A stretch of DNA of 64,000 nucleotides from Fidelibacterota bacterium (GTDB lineage: Bacteria > Fidelibacterota > Marinisomatia > SCGC-AAA003-L08 > GCA-2689995): positions 1 through 64,000 of the forward strand of contig NZIV01000001.1 in assembly GCA_002689995.1 (NCBI GenBank). Direction: 5' to 3'. The notes under the pieces were generated by a model. The model ran no database searches, was not told where the DNA came from, and saw only the letters and a list, made by a program, of their open reading frames with translations. Within the stretch, counting starts at the first letter, position 1; each line of letters starts with the position of its first letter. Both the position numbers and the translations under genes were made by a program. Shown here one piece after another: positions 26,074-34,973 of the stretch.

Positions 26074-28422
26074 ATGAAAAACTACATATTAATCACACTA
26101 TTATTCACACTTTCTTATACTCAAATCCAGCAAGAAGGATTTCCAAATTTTATTAATTCAAATAATATTAAAAATATTGAATCAATCAAAGTAAATAAAA
26201 ACCAATTAATTGAAAAAAAATTTCATCCAATGGTTTTGAAATATGGAGATGAATTTTCAATAAATTTTAACATAGTGAATAATATAAACCCCATTCAATC
26301 TAATAATACACTCACCTATTTGTTAAAAATTGAATCTAAGGGTGCCCTTGGAATAGGGCTTATCTTTGATGATTTTTATTTATCAGATAATTCTACCTTG
26401 TACTTATATAATGAAGATGGTAGTATGTACATTGGAGCATTTACATCTAAAAATAATAAAAAATCAAATATTTTCCCCACGAGTATTGTAAAAAATGATA
26501 AAATAATTATTGAATTAAATATACCTGAAGATGAAATTGGGCAATCGAGATTAAATATTGGTTCTCTAATACATGACTACACAGATATAATGGGCTATTT
26601 TTCAGATTTAGAAAACACAACAAGAGAAGATTGTAATATAAATGTTTCATGCCCTGAAAGTGCTGGCTTCGAAGACCAAATTAATGGTACAATTAGAGTT
26701 ACAATGGGTGGTGGATTATGCTCTGCTTCTTTAATAAATAATACACTTAATGATAGGACGCCATACGTTTTATTTGCAGACCATTGTGTCAGTGGTAGCC
26801 CAAATAGTTATGTGTTTTTGTTCAACTATCAATCAGCAACATGTAATGGAACTACGGGATTACAGACTCAAAGTGTAAGTGGCTCAAACCTACTTGCAAA
26901 CGCTGATATTGATTCTGGGCCGGACTTTGCTCTATTAGAAATTACATCAAATATACCAGATTCTTATAATCCTTATTTTGTTGGATGGTCAAATATAAGT
27001 ATTACTCCACAAAATGTATTAGGTATTCATCATCCGGGTGGTGACATAAAAAAGATAACCCAAGATGCTACAAATATAAATGCAAATGGATATTATTGGG
27101 AATTCCAATATAATGATGGAAGAGTTATACCCGGCTCATCTGGTTCTCCAATGTTTAATCAAAATAAAAGACAAGTAGGTATTGCAAGTTATATTTATAC
27201 TAATTATTGCGATCCATCTCCGGATTGTTATTGTTCCCAACAATATAATCATGGATATGGTCGTTTTGATCAAGCATGGAATATGGGACTTAGCCAATAC
27301 TTAGATCCGATTAATTCTGGTGTAAGTTTTATTGATGGTATTGGAATTAGTGGAATAAATATAGCTCATGAAAATTTAAATGATATACCTTATGAAGAAA
27401 CTTCCATATCAATCAGTGCTGAAGTAACTTCTTATTTAGGAAATATTGAAGTTGTTGAACTATCCTATGATATTGGTGAAGGATGGAATACAACGGAAAT
27501 GACTCTGAACTTAGATCAATATGAAGGAAATATATCTGGATTATATGATGGAATGATAGTTGAATATTTTTTAATGGCATTAAATTCAGATGGTATAACT
27601 CAATACTATCCACCAAATGGTACTGAAAATCCCATTTATTTTACAGTGGGAGATTTACCAGATTTTTATTCAACAGAATTTGAAACAGAATTAAATAATT
27701 GGACAATTGGAAGCGATGAAGATAATGCGACAGCAGGGATATGGGAGCTAGCAGATCCAGTAGGAACATATAATGATAATAATTTACTAATTCAACCAGA
27801 TTCTGATCACACTTTAAATGGTACTCAGTGTTTTATTACTGGAAATGGTTATGAAAGTGGAAATGGTGGATTTGATGATGTTGATGGAGGTAAGACAACC
27901 CTATCTAGTCCAACTTTTGATTTAAGTAATACTAATGAGGTATTAGTCACTTATTGGTATTGGTATACAAACAACATTGGAGATAATGGTGGAAGTGATA
28001 AATGGAAAGTTCAAGTTTCCTCTAATGGAGGTAATAGTTGGAATGATCTTCACATTACTGCTAATTCAAATACTGAATGGATAAAGAAGAGAATAAAACT
28101 ATCAGATTATACTAATCTAACTAATAATATTAAATTTCAATTTATCGCTGAGGATATATCTTATAATGGTGATACTGGTAGTGGAGGTTCACTTGTAGAG
28201 GCTGCTTTAGATGATTTTCTAATTGAGATTGTTAATTCTAATTTAGGTATTACAGGTGATATAAATAGTGACAATTTAGTCAATATTTTAGATGCAGTGA
28301 TTATTATCAATATGATATTGGATTTAATCCCTTCTGATTTTTCTACAGCAGATTTAAATTCAGATAATACAATTAATATTTTAGATATTATAATTTTAAT
28401 TAATATAATTTTAAATTCTTAA
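26074..28422 (+). CDS. Exported lysyl-endopeptidase-like serine protease with dockerin
   Basis: A secreted trypsin-fold protease resembling Achromobacter-type lysyl endopeptidase. Leader MKNYILITLLFTLSYTQ, then a pro-domain of about 180 residues. The catalytic domain starts near CNINVSC. The triad is His237 (VLFADHCVSG), Asp284 (DSGPDFALLEI) and Ser356 (VIPGSSGSPMF); paired cysteines suggest disulfides. An Ig-like region (about 420-520) and a MAM/CUB-like beta-sandwich (TLSSPTFDLSN...VQVSSNGGNSWNDL) follow. Residues 728-782 are a dockerin. Exported proteolysis for nitrogen acquisition is likely. The stop codon lies in the palindrome that ends the operon. Trypsin-like specificity is assumed from family, not shown. 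Confidence 0.86.
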   Translation: MKNYILITLLFTLSYTQIQQEGFPNFINSNNIKNIESIKVNKNQLIEKKFHPMVLKYGDEFSINFNIVNNINPIQSNNTLTYLLKIESKGALGIGLIFDDFYLSDNSTLYLYNEDGSMYIGAFTSKNNKKSNIFPTSIVKNDKIIIELNIPEDEIGQSRLNIGSLIHDYTDIMGYFSDLENTTREDCNINVSCPESAGFEDQINGTIRVTMGGGLCSASLINNTLNDRTPYVLFADHCVSGSPNSYVFLFNYQSATCNGTTGLQTQSVSGSNLLANADIDSGPDFALLEITSNIPDSYNPYFVGWSNISITPQNVLGIHHPGGDIKKITQDATNINANGYYWEFQYNDGRVIPGSSGSPMFNQNKRQVGIASYIYTNYCDPSPDCYCSQQYNHGYGRFDQAWNMGLSQYLDPINSGVSFIDGIGISGINIAHENLNDIPYEETSISISAEVTSYLGNIEVVELSYDIGEGWNTTEMTLNLDQYEGNISGLYDGMIVEYFLMALNSDGITQYYPPNGTENPIYFTVGDLPDFYSTEFETELNNWTIGSDEDNATAGIWELADPVGTYNDNNLLIQPDSDHTLNGTQCFITGNGYESGNGGFDDVDGGKTTLSSPTFDLSNTNEVLVTYWYWYTNNIGDNGGSDKWKVQVSSNGGNSWNDLHITANSNTEWIKKRIKLSDYTNLTNNIKFQFIAEDISYNGDTGSGGSLVEAALDDFLIEIVNSNLGITGDINSDNLVNILDAVIIINMILDLIPSDFSTADLNSDNTINILDIIILINIILNS

Positions 28423-28461
28423 AAGTTATTCCATTAATTTTAAAATTAATGGAATAACTTT
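28422..28461. terminator. Perfect 20-bp palindrome terminating two convergent genes
   Basis: Forty bases read AAAGTTATTCCATTAATTTT on one arm and its exact complement on the other, with no spacer. The transcript would fold with a small A/T loop at the centre and A/T-rich flanks in both directions. It begins at the last base of the protease stop codon and ends one base before the stop codon of the minus-strand GH1 gene. It is a compact bidirectional terminator. Confidence 0.7.
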
Positions 28462-28462
28462 A

Positions 28463-29857
28463 TTAAGTTTTATTAATAATTTTTTTAAAATATAAAGAAC
28501 CTGTTCTTAATTTTCGTATTTGTGTAGTAAAATCAACTTCATGTAGGCCGAATTTCATATCATAGCCAAACGCCCATTCAAAATTATCTAATAAACTCCA
28601 ATAAAAATAGCCTCTAACATCATAACCACTTTTTATTGCCTCTGAAACTGCATATAAATAACGTTTAATAAATAATTCTCTTCTATTATCTTTTGCATCA
28701 GCGATTCCATTTTCAGTTATATAAATTGGTAAATTCAATTTAGATATATCTTCAATAGCTCTGTAAATTCCTTCACCATAAATTGTATATGGCATATCTG
28801 TCATTATATCTTGATTTTTATATTTTACTATAAATGGTTCTTTAAATGACCAATTAAATTGTAAATAATTATGAGAATAATAATTTAATCCAATAAAATC
28901 ATTAGCATTTTTTGCCAAATCATTTCTACTTGAATACCACATTATTCCTGGAATTTTTACACTATATTTCCCTGTTTTAAAATATTGAATTGTTGAATTA
29001 TTAAAAAATGTATTTACAGCCCAAGTTACTACCCAATCTAGAATATTCCACCTACGCCATGGATCAAAATGATTGATGTTTTTAACTATTCCAATTTGAG
29101 ATTCACTTCCGTTATTTAATTTTTTTAATGCATGATAAACTTCAACATGAGCATCTAAAAGATTATTTAAAACAATAGCTGATAATTGAGGATTTCGCTT
29201 TCCTGGAGGAAACTCACCATTGAAATATCCCATACTTGTCATCACTGCAGGTTCATTAATTGTACACCAAAAATTTACTTTTGATGAATATTGATTAAAA
29301 ATTAATTCACAAAAATCTCTAAAAAATAATATATTAGATTTTTTTTCAAATGCACCTTTTTTTTCAAACCAAATAGGATGGGTAAAGTGATATAATGTTA
29401 TAACTGGTATTATATTATTTTTAATTAAACTATTAATCATTTTATGATAATGATTAATTGCAGATTTATCAATAATGTTTTCTTTGGGTTGAATTTTACT
29501 CCATTCAATTGAGAAACGATAATGACTTACACCTAATTCTTTCATTAACTTAATATCTTCATCATATCTATTCCAACTATCACAAGCTAATCCAGATTTT
29601 TGACTACCTTTTATATTAGGATCACCATTTCCTTTAATACCTTTTTCAAATTCTGACCAATTATTCGTACAATTTCCTTCAATTTGATGAGCAGCAGTTG
29701 CTGTACCCCAAATAAAATTTTTTGGAAATTTCATATCATCAAATGATATTTTATTCCAATCCCAAGTTAATTCTGGAAATTTTTTATGAAAATAATATGT
29801 AAAATAAATTATTATTAATATTATAAAAAATATTTTAAATATGCCAATATCAATCAT
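28463..29857 (-). CDS. Membrane-anchored GH1 beta-glycosidase
   Basis: Glycoside hydrolase family 1, 464 residues. The catalytic domain starts at FPKNFIWGTATAAHQIEG (about 44). The acid/base Glu202 is in CTINEP, the nucleophile Glu382 is in YITENGIAD, and YFYWSLLDNFEWAFGYDMKFGL is the family end motif. Residues 4-22 are a hydrophobic segment (FKIFFIILIIIYFTYYF), placing the enzyme as an inner-membrane anchored protein facing the periplasm. Most bacterial GH1 enzymes are cytoplasmic, so the anchor is unusual. It overlaps the MFS gene by one base (TAATG), indicating translational coupling. Substrate is a beta-glycoside, possibly a glycolipid delivered with the MFS partner. Confidence 0.9.
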   Translation of the reverse strand: MIDIGIFKIFFIILIIIYFTYYFHKKFPELTWDWNKISFDDMKFPKNFIWGTATAAHQIEGNCTNNWSEFEKGIKGNGDPNIKGSQKSGLACDSWNRYDEDIKLMKELGVSHYRFSIEWSKIQPKENIIDKSAINHYHKMINSLIKNNIIPVITLYHFTHPIWFEKKGAFEKKSNILFFRDFCELIFNQYSSKVNFWCTINEPAVMTSMGYFNGEFPPGKRNPQLSAIVLNNLLDAHVEVYHALKKLNNGSESQIGIVKNINHFDPWRRWNILDWVVTWAVNTFFNNSTIQYFKTGKYSVKIPGIMWYSSRNDLAKNANDFIGLNYYSHNYLQFNWSFKEPFIVKYKNQDIMTDMPYTIYGEGIYRAIEDISKLNLPIYITENGIADAKDNRRELFIKRYLYAVSEAIKSGYDVRGYFYWSLLDNFEWAFGYDMKFGLHEVDFTTQIRKLRTGSLYFKKIINKT

Positions 29858-31095
29858 TACTTATCCTTAATATCTTCAGATGGAAATGTTTTTACCATCA
29901 TTAAAATAAAAATACCACAAATTAGCCAAAAGCCATTTGCAATGTTAAAAGCCATATTTCTTCCAAAAAAATAAATCAAAAAACTACTTATTATAAATGG
30001 ACCAAATCCTCTTCCTAAATCATCGGCAAGATTATACATTGAAAAAACTGTTCCACGAGTAAAAGAATTGTTAACATTCATTAATATTACTTTAATATTT
30101 GGTGGAGTCATTGCAATAAAAATACCACTCAAAATAGCGTATATGATTAATAATTGCTCATTGATATCACTATGTGAAGGAATATTAATTAGCATTCCAG
30201 TTGGTATTACACCTATTATTGTTGTTAATCCACAAAAGATTGGTAAATATTTTGGATTTTTTTTATATATTTTATTTCCTAAAAAACCACCAAGAAGGGA
30301 ACTAAGAATAGCCATTCCACCAATTAATGTCAAAATCAATGTTGCAGTTGTTTTAAGATAGCCTTTTTCAATAACAAGAAAATCAATAAGAAAAATCGAG
30401 AATACGCTCCATGGAATCGTACCAAATATTCCTTGAAGAAATACAAGAATATTTGTTTTTATTTTAAAAATAAATAAAAAATCTTTTACTGTTTTTATTT
30501 TAAACTCATTCTTTTTTATTTTTTTCCTTTTTGGTTCATTCATAATAAAATAAAAAACAATTGCTAATAATAAGTTGGGAATAGAAAATAAAATAAACGG
30601 AAATCGCCAACCATGTGAATCTCCAAGAAATCCAGCAGTCAACTGTCCTACAGCAATACCTAACCCAGAGCAAAAACCAATAATAGTTACAATTTTTATT
30701 CTTTCATCAGAGCTATAAAAGTCACCTAATAATGAATAGGTTAATGGAATAATTCCACCAATTCCAATCCCAGTTAAAATACGCAATATGGCAAATTGAT
30801 AATAATTAGTAGAAAATCCTGAGAGTAAACAGGGTATTTCACCAAAAAAAATAATTATACAGAATAAAATTTTACGAGATTTAATATCGGTATAATAACC
30901 AATAATTAGTGTAATTAAACCCCCGAAAATCCAAAAGAGTAATGGTATTAATCCGCCTAAATATTGATCTTTATACTCTAAAATATCAAATTCAGTGGCA
31001 ATTAAAGTTAAATTTGGTCCCATTAAATTTTGATCTGCAAACATAAAAAAGGATATTAAGCCTATCAAAATTGTTGTAATTAATCTATTTTTCAT
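29857..31095 (-). CDS. Major facilitator superfamily transporter, Spinster-like
   Basis: A 412-residue inner-membrane MFS carrier with twelve helices. MFADQNLMGPNLTLIATEF at the start, the loop-2 motif YTDIKSRK (GxxxDRxxRR-like), and GIGIGGIIPLTYSLLGDFYSSDERIK are typical of Spinster/YqgE-like lipid or sugar-conjugate transporters. It shares a base with the GH1 gene downstream and lies in the SDR-YjbQ-MFS-GH1 operon. It may export or import the substrate of the glycosidase. Spinster similarity rests on those motifs only. Confidence 0.8.
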   Translation of the reverse strand: MKNRLITTILIGLISFFMFADQNLMGPNLTLIATEFDILEYKDQYLGGLIPLLFWIFGGLITLIIGYYTDIKSRKILFCIIIFFGEIPCLLSGFSTNYYQFAILRILTGIGIGGIIPLTYSLLGDFYSSDERIKIVTIIGFCSGLGIAVGQLTAGFLGDSHGWRFPFILFSIPNLLLAIVFYFIMNEPKRKKIKKNEFKIKTVKDFLFIFKIKTNILVFLQGIFGTIPWSVFSIFLIDFLVIEKGYLKTTATLILTLIGGMAILSSLLGGFLGNKIYKKNPKYLPIFCGLTTIIGVIPTGMLINIPSHSDINEQLLIIYAILSGIFIAMTPPNIKVILMNVNNSFTRGTVFSMYNLADDLGRGFGPFIISSFLIYFFGRNMAFNIANGFWLICGIFILMMVKTFPSEDIKDK

Positions 31096-31146
31096 CTTAT
31101 TAATTTATTAAGAAAATACCTCATAACTAATCATTACCCTTTAAAA

Positions 31147-31569
31147 TTATTGTCCATATATTGTAATGATAATCTTTCTAGAACTACCATAGTTTCGATG
31201 TTCACATAGATAAATCCCTTGCCAAGCTCCCATATTTAAATTTCCATTTGTAATTGGAATTTGTATACTAGAACCTAATATACTAGCCTTTAAATGAGCA
31301 GGCATATCATCTTTGCCTTCCATAGTATGTCTATAATATGATTGATTTTCAGGAACCATTTTATTAAAATGAGATTCAAAATCCTTCCTTACTGTTGAAT
31401 CAGCATTTTCATTAATAGTAATTGATGCTGATGTATGTTTGATGAATATATTCATCATACCAATATTTATCGAATTTATTTCTGATAATTCATTATAAAT
31501 TTCATCTGTAATTAAATGAAATCCTCTTGGTTTTGATTTTAATTGAATTTCTTTTTGTATCCAATTCAA
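31147..31569 (-). CDS. yjbQ: YjbQ-family protein (UPF0047)
   Basis: A 140-residue single-domain protein matching YjbQ/UPF0047: GFHLITDEI at the N-terminus, FIKHTSASITINENADSTVR, RHTMEGKDDMPAHLKASILG and LGAWQGIYLCEHR-like NMGAWQGIYLCEHRNYGSSR. Some family members have low thiamine-phosphate synthase activity, but the physiological role is open. It overlaps the SDR gene by four bases (ATGA), so both are in one operon. Confidence 0.92.
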   Translation of the reverse strand: MNWIQKEIQLKSKPRGFHLITDEIYNELSEINSINIGMMNIFIKHTSASITINENADSTVRKDFESHFNKMVPENQSYYRHTMEGKDDMPAHLKASILGSSIQIPITNGNLNMGAWQGIYLCEHRNYGSSRKIIITIYGQ

Positions 31570-32378
31570 GTTTTATTTCCTCCCTTAGATTCAAACGCTC
31601 TTTTCTTAGATAATTCAGGTACGCCAAACCAATTAATAATTGTGTCACTCAACCTTGGAAAAATTTGTCCAATTGCAATTAATGGTCTTATTGGTCCACT
31701 ATTAACAATAATTTCTTTTTTATTTTTTACAATTGCATCTATTACTGCTTTGCTTACTTTACGTGGATTTGATTTTCCTAATAAAGGTGGTGGTGGATAC
31801 CCACCATCATTAAACATTCCAGTTTCAGCAATATAGCCAGGACAGACCGAAGTCACTCCTACACCACTTTGTTTTAATTCTTGATCTAATGCATCACTCC
31901 ATAAAATTAATCCAGATTTTGTTGCAGAATATACACCATTGAATACTACACCTTTCTTTCCTGCAAGTGAAGCGATATTAACAATATGTCCCTTATTTTC
32001 TTTAATTTTAGGAATTAATTGTCGAGTTAATTCCATTGGTCCAATCAAATTAACTTTTATAATATTTTCAATTTCATTAAGTTGATAATTTTCAAATTCT
32101 TTATAAATCTCAATTCCCGCATTATTAATCAGAAAATCAACATCCTTAAATTTATTAACTAATTCTGAAATTTTTAAAGCTTGTGAAAGATCAAATTCTA
32201 AATATGAAAATTCCCCCTGATTATTGGCAACAATTTTTGCTGTTTCTTTAAGTCCTTCAATACTTCGTGCGATTCCAATTACATTAACTCCATTTTTTGT
32301 TAAAGAATCTACAATATGAACACCAATCCCACGTGAAGCACCTGTTACAATAGCATTTTTACCATTTAAGTTTTTCAT
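31566..32378 (-). CDS. Short-chain dehydrogenase/reductase
   Basis: A 270-residue classical SDR. TGASRGIG (cofactor loop), FLINNAGIE, the catalytic Ser in NIASLAG and the YxxxK active site YSATKSG are all present, and SVCPGYIAETGMF follows. The residue after the first strand (IARS) suggests NADP preference. A long C-terminal tail with PPPPLLGKSNPR and IINWFGVPELSKKRAF is typical of SDRs acting on membrane or lipid substrates. It is first in the minus-strand operon that ends with GH1. Substrate unknown. Confidence 0.9.
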   Translation of the reverse strand: MKNLNGKNAIVTGASRGIGVHIVDSLTKNGVNVIGIARSIEGLKETAKIVANNQGEFSYLEFDLSQALKISELVNKFKDVDFLINNAGIEIYKEFENYQLNEIENIIKVNLIGPMELTRQLIPKIKENKGHIVNIASLAGKKGVVFNGVYSATKSGLILWSDALDQELKQSGVGVTSVCPGYIAETGMFNDGGYPPPPLLGKSNPRKVSKAVIDAIVKNKKEIIVNSGPIRPLIAIGQIFPRLSDTIINWFGVPELSKKRAFESKGGNKT

Positions 32379-32431
32379 AATATTCTCATTTCGTTGTAAA
32401 ATTATATTAAAATTTAAATGGATTTAAGTTT

Positions 32432-33010
32432 ATGACAAAAGAACGACAAACTGTTGCTGTAAATGAATTTGTTTTACGGCAAGTCGAAGGCTCAGGAAAA
32501 ACCTATTCGAAGGATTTGACATTTCAGGAAATTGCAGAATATGCTGAAAATCAATTGAATTATTATCCAAATTCAATTCAAAAAGGCTATCGAGAAGGCG
32601 TTTTAAAAATAAAATGTGAAAATAAAATGAATTCGCACTTTTATTCACCGATGGTTAAAATTAATGAAGATACAAAATTAGAAGCAATTGTAACAAAAAG
32701 AAGAAAAGAAGAAAGACCTTATATTCAAATTAGAGCCATTAAAGGAGAACTATTACCAACTGGAAGAGTAGATTTAATTCTTTATAGAAATGATGTTTTA
32801 GCAGAGAATAACGAACAATCTACAGATGCAGATTGGGAATTAATTGCTTTTCAAGCAGTTCCAGAAGGTATTGATAGTCTACCAATGGGATCTGTAACCA
32901 TGATGAGGAATCAATTAGAAGATATAGGTGGAACTGCCGCACATTATTCTTCTGAAGAATGGGTAGAATCAGTTAATTTTTGGCAACAATATGCTTTTTT
33001 AAAACCATAA
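32432..33010 (+). CDS. DUF3228-family protein
   Basis: A 192-residue cytoplasmic protein that fits DUF3228: VAVNEFVLRQVEGS near the start, then VDLILYRNDVLAENNEQSTD, WELIAFQAVPEG, LPMGSVTMMRNQLEDIGGT and a C-terminal WVESVNFWQQYAF. No catalytic motif is obvious. It is divergent from the SDR operon (53 bases between starts). The protein family is found in bacteria and algae and is uncharacterised. The name is from memory of the pattern. Confidence 0.65.
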   Translation: MTKERQTVAVNEFVLRQVEGSGKTYSKDLTFQEIAEYAENQLNYYPNSIQKGYREGVLKIKCENKMNSHFYSPMVKINEDTKLEAIVTKRRKEERPYIQIRAIKGELLPTGRVDLILYRNDVLAENNEQSTDADWELIAFQAVPEGIDSLPMGSVTMMRNQLEDIGGTAAHYSSEEWVESVNFWQQYAFLKP

Positions 33011-33025
33011 AAAATTATAATTAAA

Positions 33026-33190
33026 TTGGAAGTAATAATATTAATTATTTCAACATTGATTACATCTGGAATTTCAGCAGTCTTAGGGAATGGAATGAGT
33101 GTAGGTATAATTCTTATGGGTAATGGCTGCTTTAATCCCAGAAGGTTATATAGTAATTACTCTTTATGGAATAATCTAACTAGTTAGTAA
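33026..33190 (+). pseudogene. Decayed TauE/SafE-family permease gene (N-terminal fragment)
   Basis: From TTG 33026, one frame encodes IISTLITSGISAVLGNGMS and ends in ILMG, like the first helix of TauE/SafE exporters. The homology continues after a frame change near 33121 as MAALIPEGYIVITLYGII, then a TAA at 33177-33179 where homologues have Gln. It goes on in the same frame as LVSNTTRTFVFRKYLK. So there are a two-base deletion (MG-V-MA expected) and a CAA-to-TAA nonsense change, and the remaining three quarters of the permease are absent before the next gene at 33287. Because the downstream codons are still recognisable, decay is recent. The family call is from the ISAVLG.G / ALIP / HGIIQLVSNTTR pattern. 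Confidence 0.7.
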
Positions 33191-33286
33191 TACGACAAGA
33201 ACATTTGTATTTAGGAAATATCTTAAGTCTGCAAAAGAATTGAAAATATTATTAATTTTAATTTCTTTAAAACTTATATTGATAGT

Positions 33287-33595
33287 CTAATTATAAAATT
33301 CTATTTTTTTCAACATCTCATAAGAATAAATTCCCGTGCTATGATTATCTCCCCAAGATATTCTAATAGCATAGTGACCAACTTTTACAATGTTAATAAT
33401 TCTAAAGGCATCTGAAGATAATGACTGATTTGGTCCTTTATACACATTCCCAAAAACATCTGTTTCACCTGAACAATATGCACATGGACATAAAGTCCTT
33501 AACTTTTTATAATCAAGTAATGAATCAGATTCATCATCCCATTTTATTGCTAGTCCTGTTGGAAATAATTGAATATCTACAATTCTAGTACTCAT
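33287..33595 (-). CDS. DUF971 protein
   Basis: A 102-residue protein of the DUF971 / gamma-butyrobetaine-hydroxylase N-domain-like group. LRTLCPCAYCSGE gives the zinc-binding cysteines, and VGHYAIRISWGDNHSTGIYSYEML the conserved end. It is last in the lipid A operon, one base from DUF4139. Stand-alone DUF971 proteins are linked to Fe-S protein maturation in some bacteria; the role here is unclear. Confidence 0.88.
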   Translation of the reverse strand: MSTRIVDIQLFPTGLAIKWDDESDSLLDYKKLRTLCPCAYCSGETDVFGNVYKGPNQSLSSDAFRIINIVKVGHYAIRISWGDNHSTGIYSYEMLKKIEFYN

Positions 33596-33596
33596 T

Positions 33597-34973
33597 TTAA
33601 TCTCTTTTAGGTATGAATAATGTTAAGGTTTCTTTCTTAGTTTCTCCAATATCCAAACTTATGCTAGCATTAAATTCAAATATATTTTCTTTATTAAAAT
33701 CTACTGAACTATTTAAGATTTCAGCAAATTTACCTGGTTTTTCCTGCCATATAATTTCAGATTTTTTATTTTTTAAATTTTTAAACTTTGCTTCAATTGT
33801 AATTTTATAACCTCTATTATTCTCTTCATATTCAATTTGATTAAATGAATGTAAAATATCATCAGACTTTTTAAAATAAAAATAAATTTGATTGCCTTTT
33901 GATGTTTTTGGAAATGATTTGTTACCTATAAAGATTTTCTGACCATCCTTAATTTGATAAATATTTAAATTACCCTCAGGAAGATGATATTTTATTTTAT
34001 TTATTGAATTTAATTCTATAAATATATCTGTTGATTTTAATGAGTTTGAGGAATAATTTCTACGATTTCTATCGAAGTAAACTGGGGAATGTAAAGCAAT
34101 ATATTTTTTTTTCATTTGAAGCTGTGTTGGCGCAATAAAAGAAGAATTAATATTTGATTTTTTTTCTAAACTCATTTTACTTGGTACTTTATATATCATC
34201 ACATCATCTATATCCAAAGATAATGGTTGATTAGAAGAATTTTCAATATTTTCAACAGATGTCATTTTAGTCATTGCTCTATAATTTTTTGGACTTGTTA
34301 CTGCTATATCTTTACCAGCTATTAAAAACACTTCAGATGGTGGAAAGGATTTATCTGTTTTATTTTGAACTTGATAATTTGCACTTAATGTGGCCTTATC
34401 ATCATCCTTCAAAATTAAATGATATTCTGCTTCCCAATTCACTTTTTCTGTAAAATAAGATAATTTTAAAATACTTGTTCCAATATTACCAATTCCAGTA
34501 GCCTCAATATAAATTTCTTCTTTTAAATCTTTTGGAATAAATGGAAAAATAGGTTCTAATTTTGGATTGATAATTACTCCATTTTCTGTTCCATAAACTG
34601 CTGTATTATTCTTATAGGAAATTAAAGTAGCATCAATTTTTATATTATTCTTATAATCTTTCAGAATTATTTTATTACCTACGAAATGATTTAATAAATC
34701 TTTTTCTGTTATTAAATCTCTTACTATTGAAAATGTATTTAATTTAAAATTATTTGCATTAATTTGGATTCCGGAATCAAGTAATTGGCTTGGTAAACCA
34801 ATAATTTCTAAATCTAATTTACCATTTTTCTCAATCTTTAATTCTCTATTATCATTTACTAATGTCTTTCCAGATTGATAAATAAAAATTGTATTTTTAC
34901 TATCATAGCCATCTTCTATTAAATAACTAGAATATAAATATGATAGTAAAAAAAATATATAAAGTTGTTTCAC
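33597..34973 (-). CDS. DUF4139 exported protein
   Basis: A 458-residue exported protein (leader MKQLYIFFLLSYLYSSYL). DUF4139 region: LKLSYFTEKVNWEAEYHLIL (the W-x-A-x-Y block), then ATLSANYQVQNKTDKSFPPSEVFLIAG and a C-terminal beta-sandwich KYHLPEGNLNIYQ.../ETLTLFIPK. It overlaps the lpxK stop by four bases (ATGA), so it is translationally coupled to lipid A genes. It is probably envelope-associated; no enzymatic motif is seen. Function unknown. Confidence 0.82.
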   Translation of the reverse strand: MKQLYIFFLLSYLYSSYLIEDGYDSKNTIFIYQSGKTLVNDNRELKIEKNGKLDLEIIGLPSQLLDSGIQINANNFKLNTFSIVRDLITEKDLLNHFVGNKIILKDYKNNIKIDATLISYKNNTAVYGTENGVIINPKLEPIFPFIPKDLKEEIYIEATGIGNIGTSILKLSYFTEKVNWEAEYHLILKDDDKATLSANYQVQNKTDKSFPPSEVFLIAGKDIAVTSPKNYRAMTKMTSVENIENSSNQPLSLDIDDVMIYKVPSKMSLEKKSNINSSFIAPTQLQMKKKYIALHSPVYFDRNRRNYSSNSLKSTDIFIELNSINKIKYHLPEGNLNIYQIKDGQKIFIGNKSFPKTSKGNQIYFYFKKSDDILHSFNQIEYEENNRGYKITIEAKFKNLKNKKSEIIWQEKPGKFAEILNSSVDFNKENIFEFNASISLDIGETKKETLTLFIPKRD

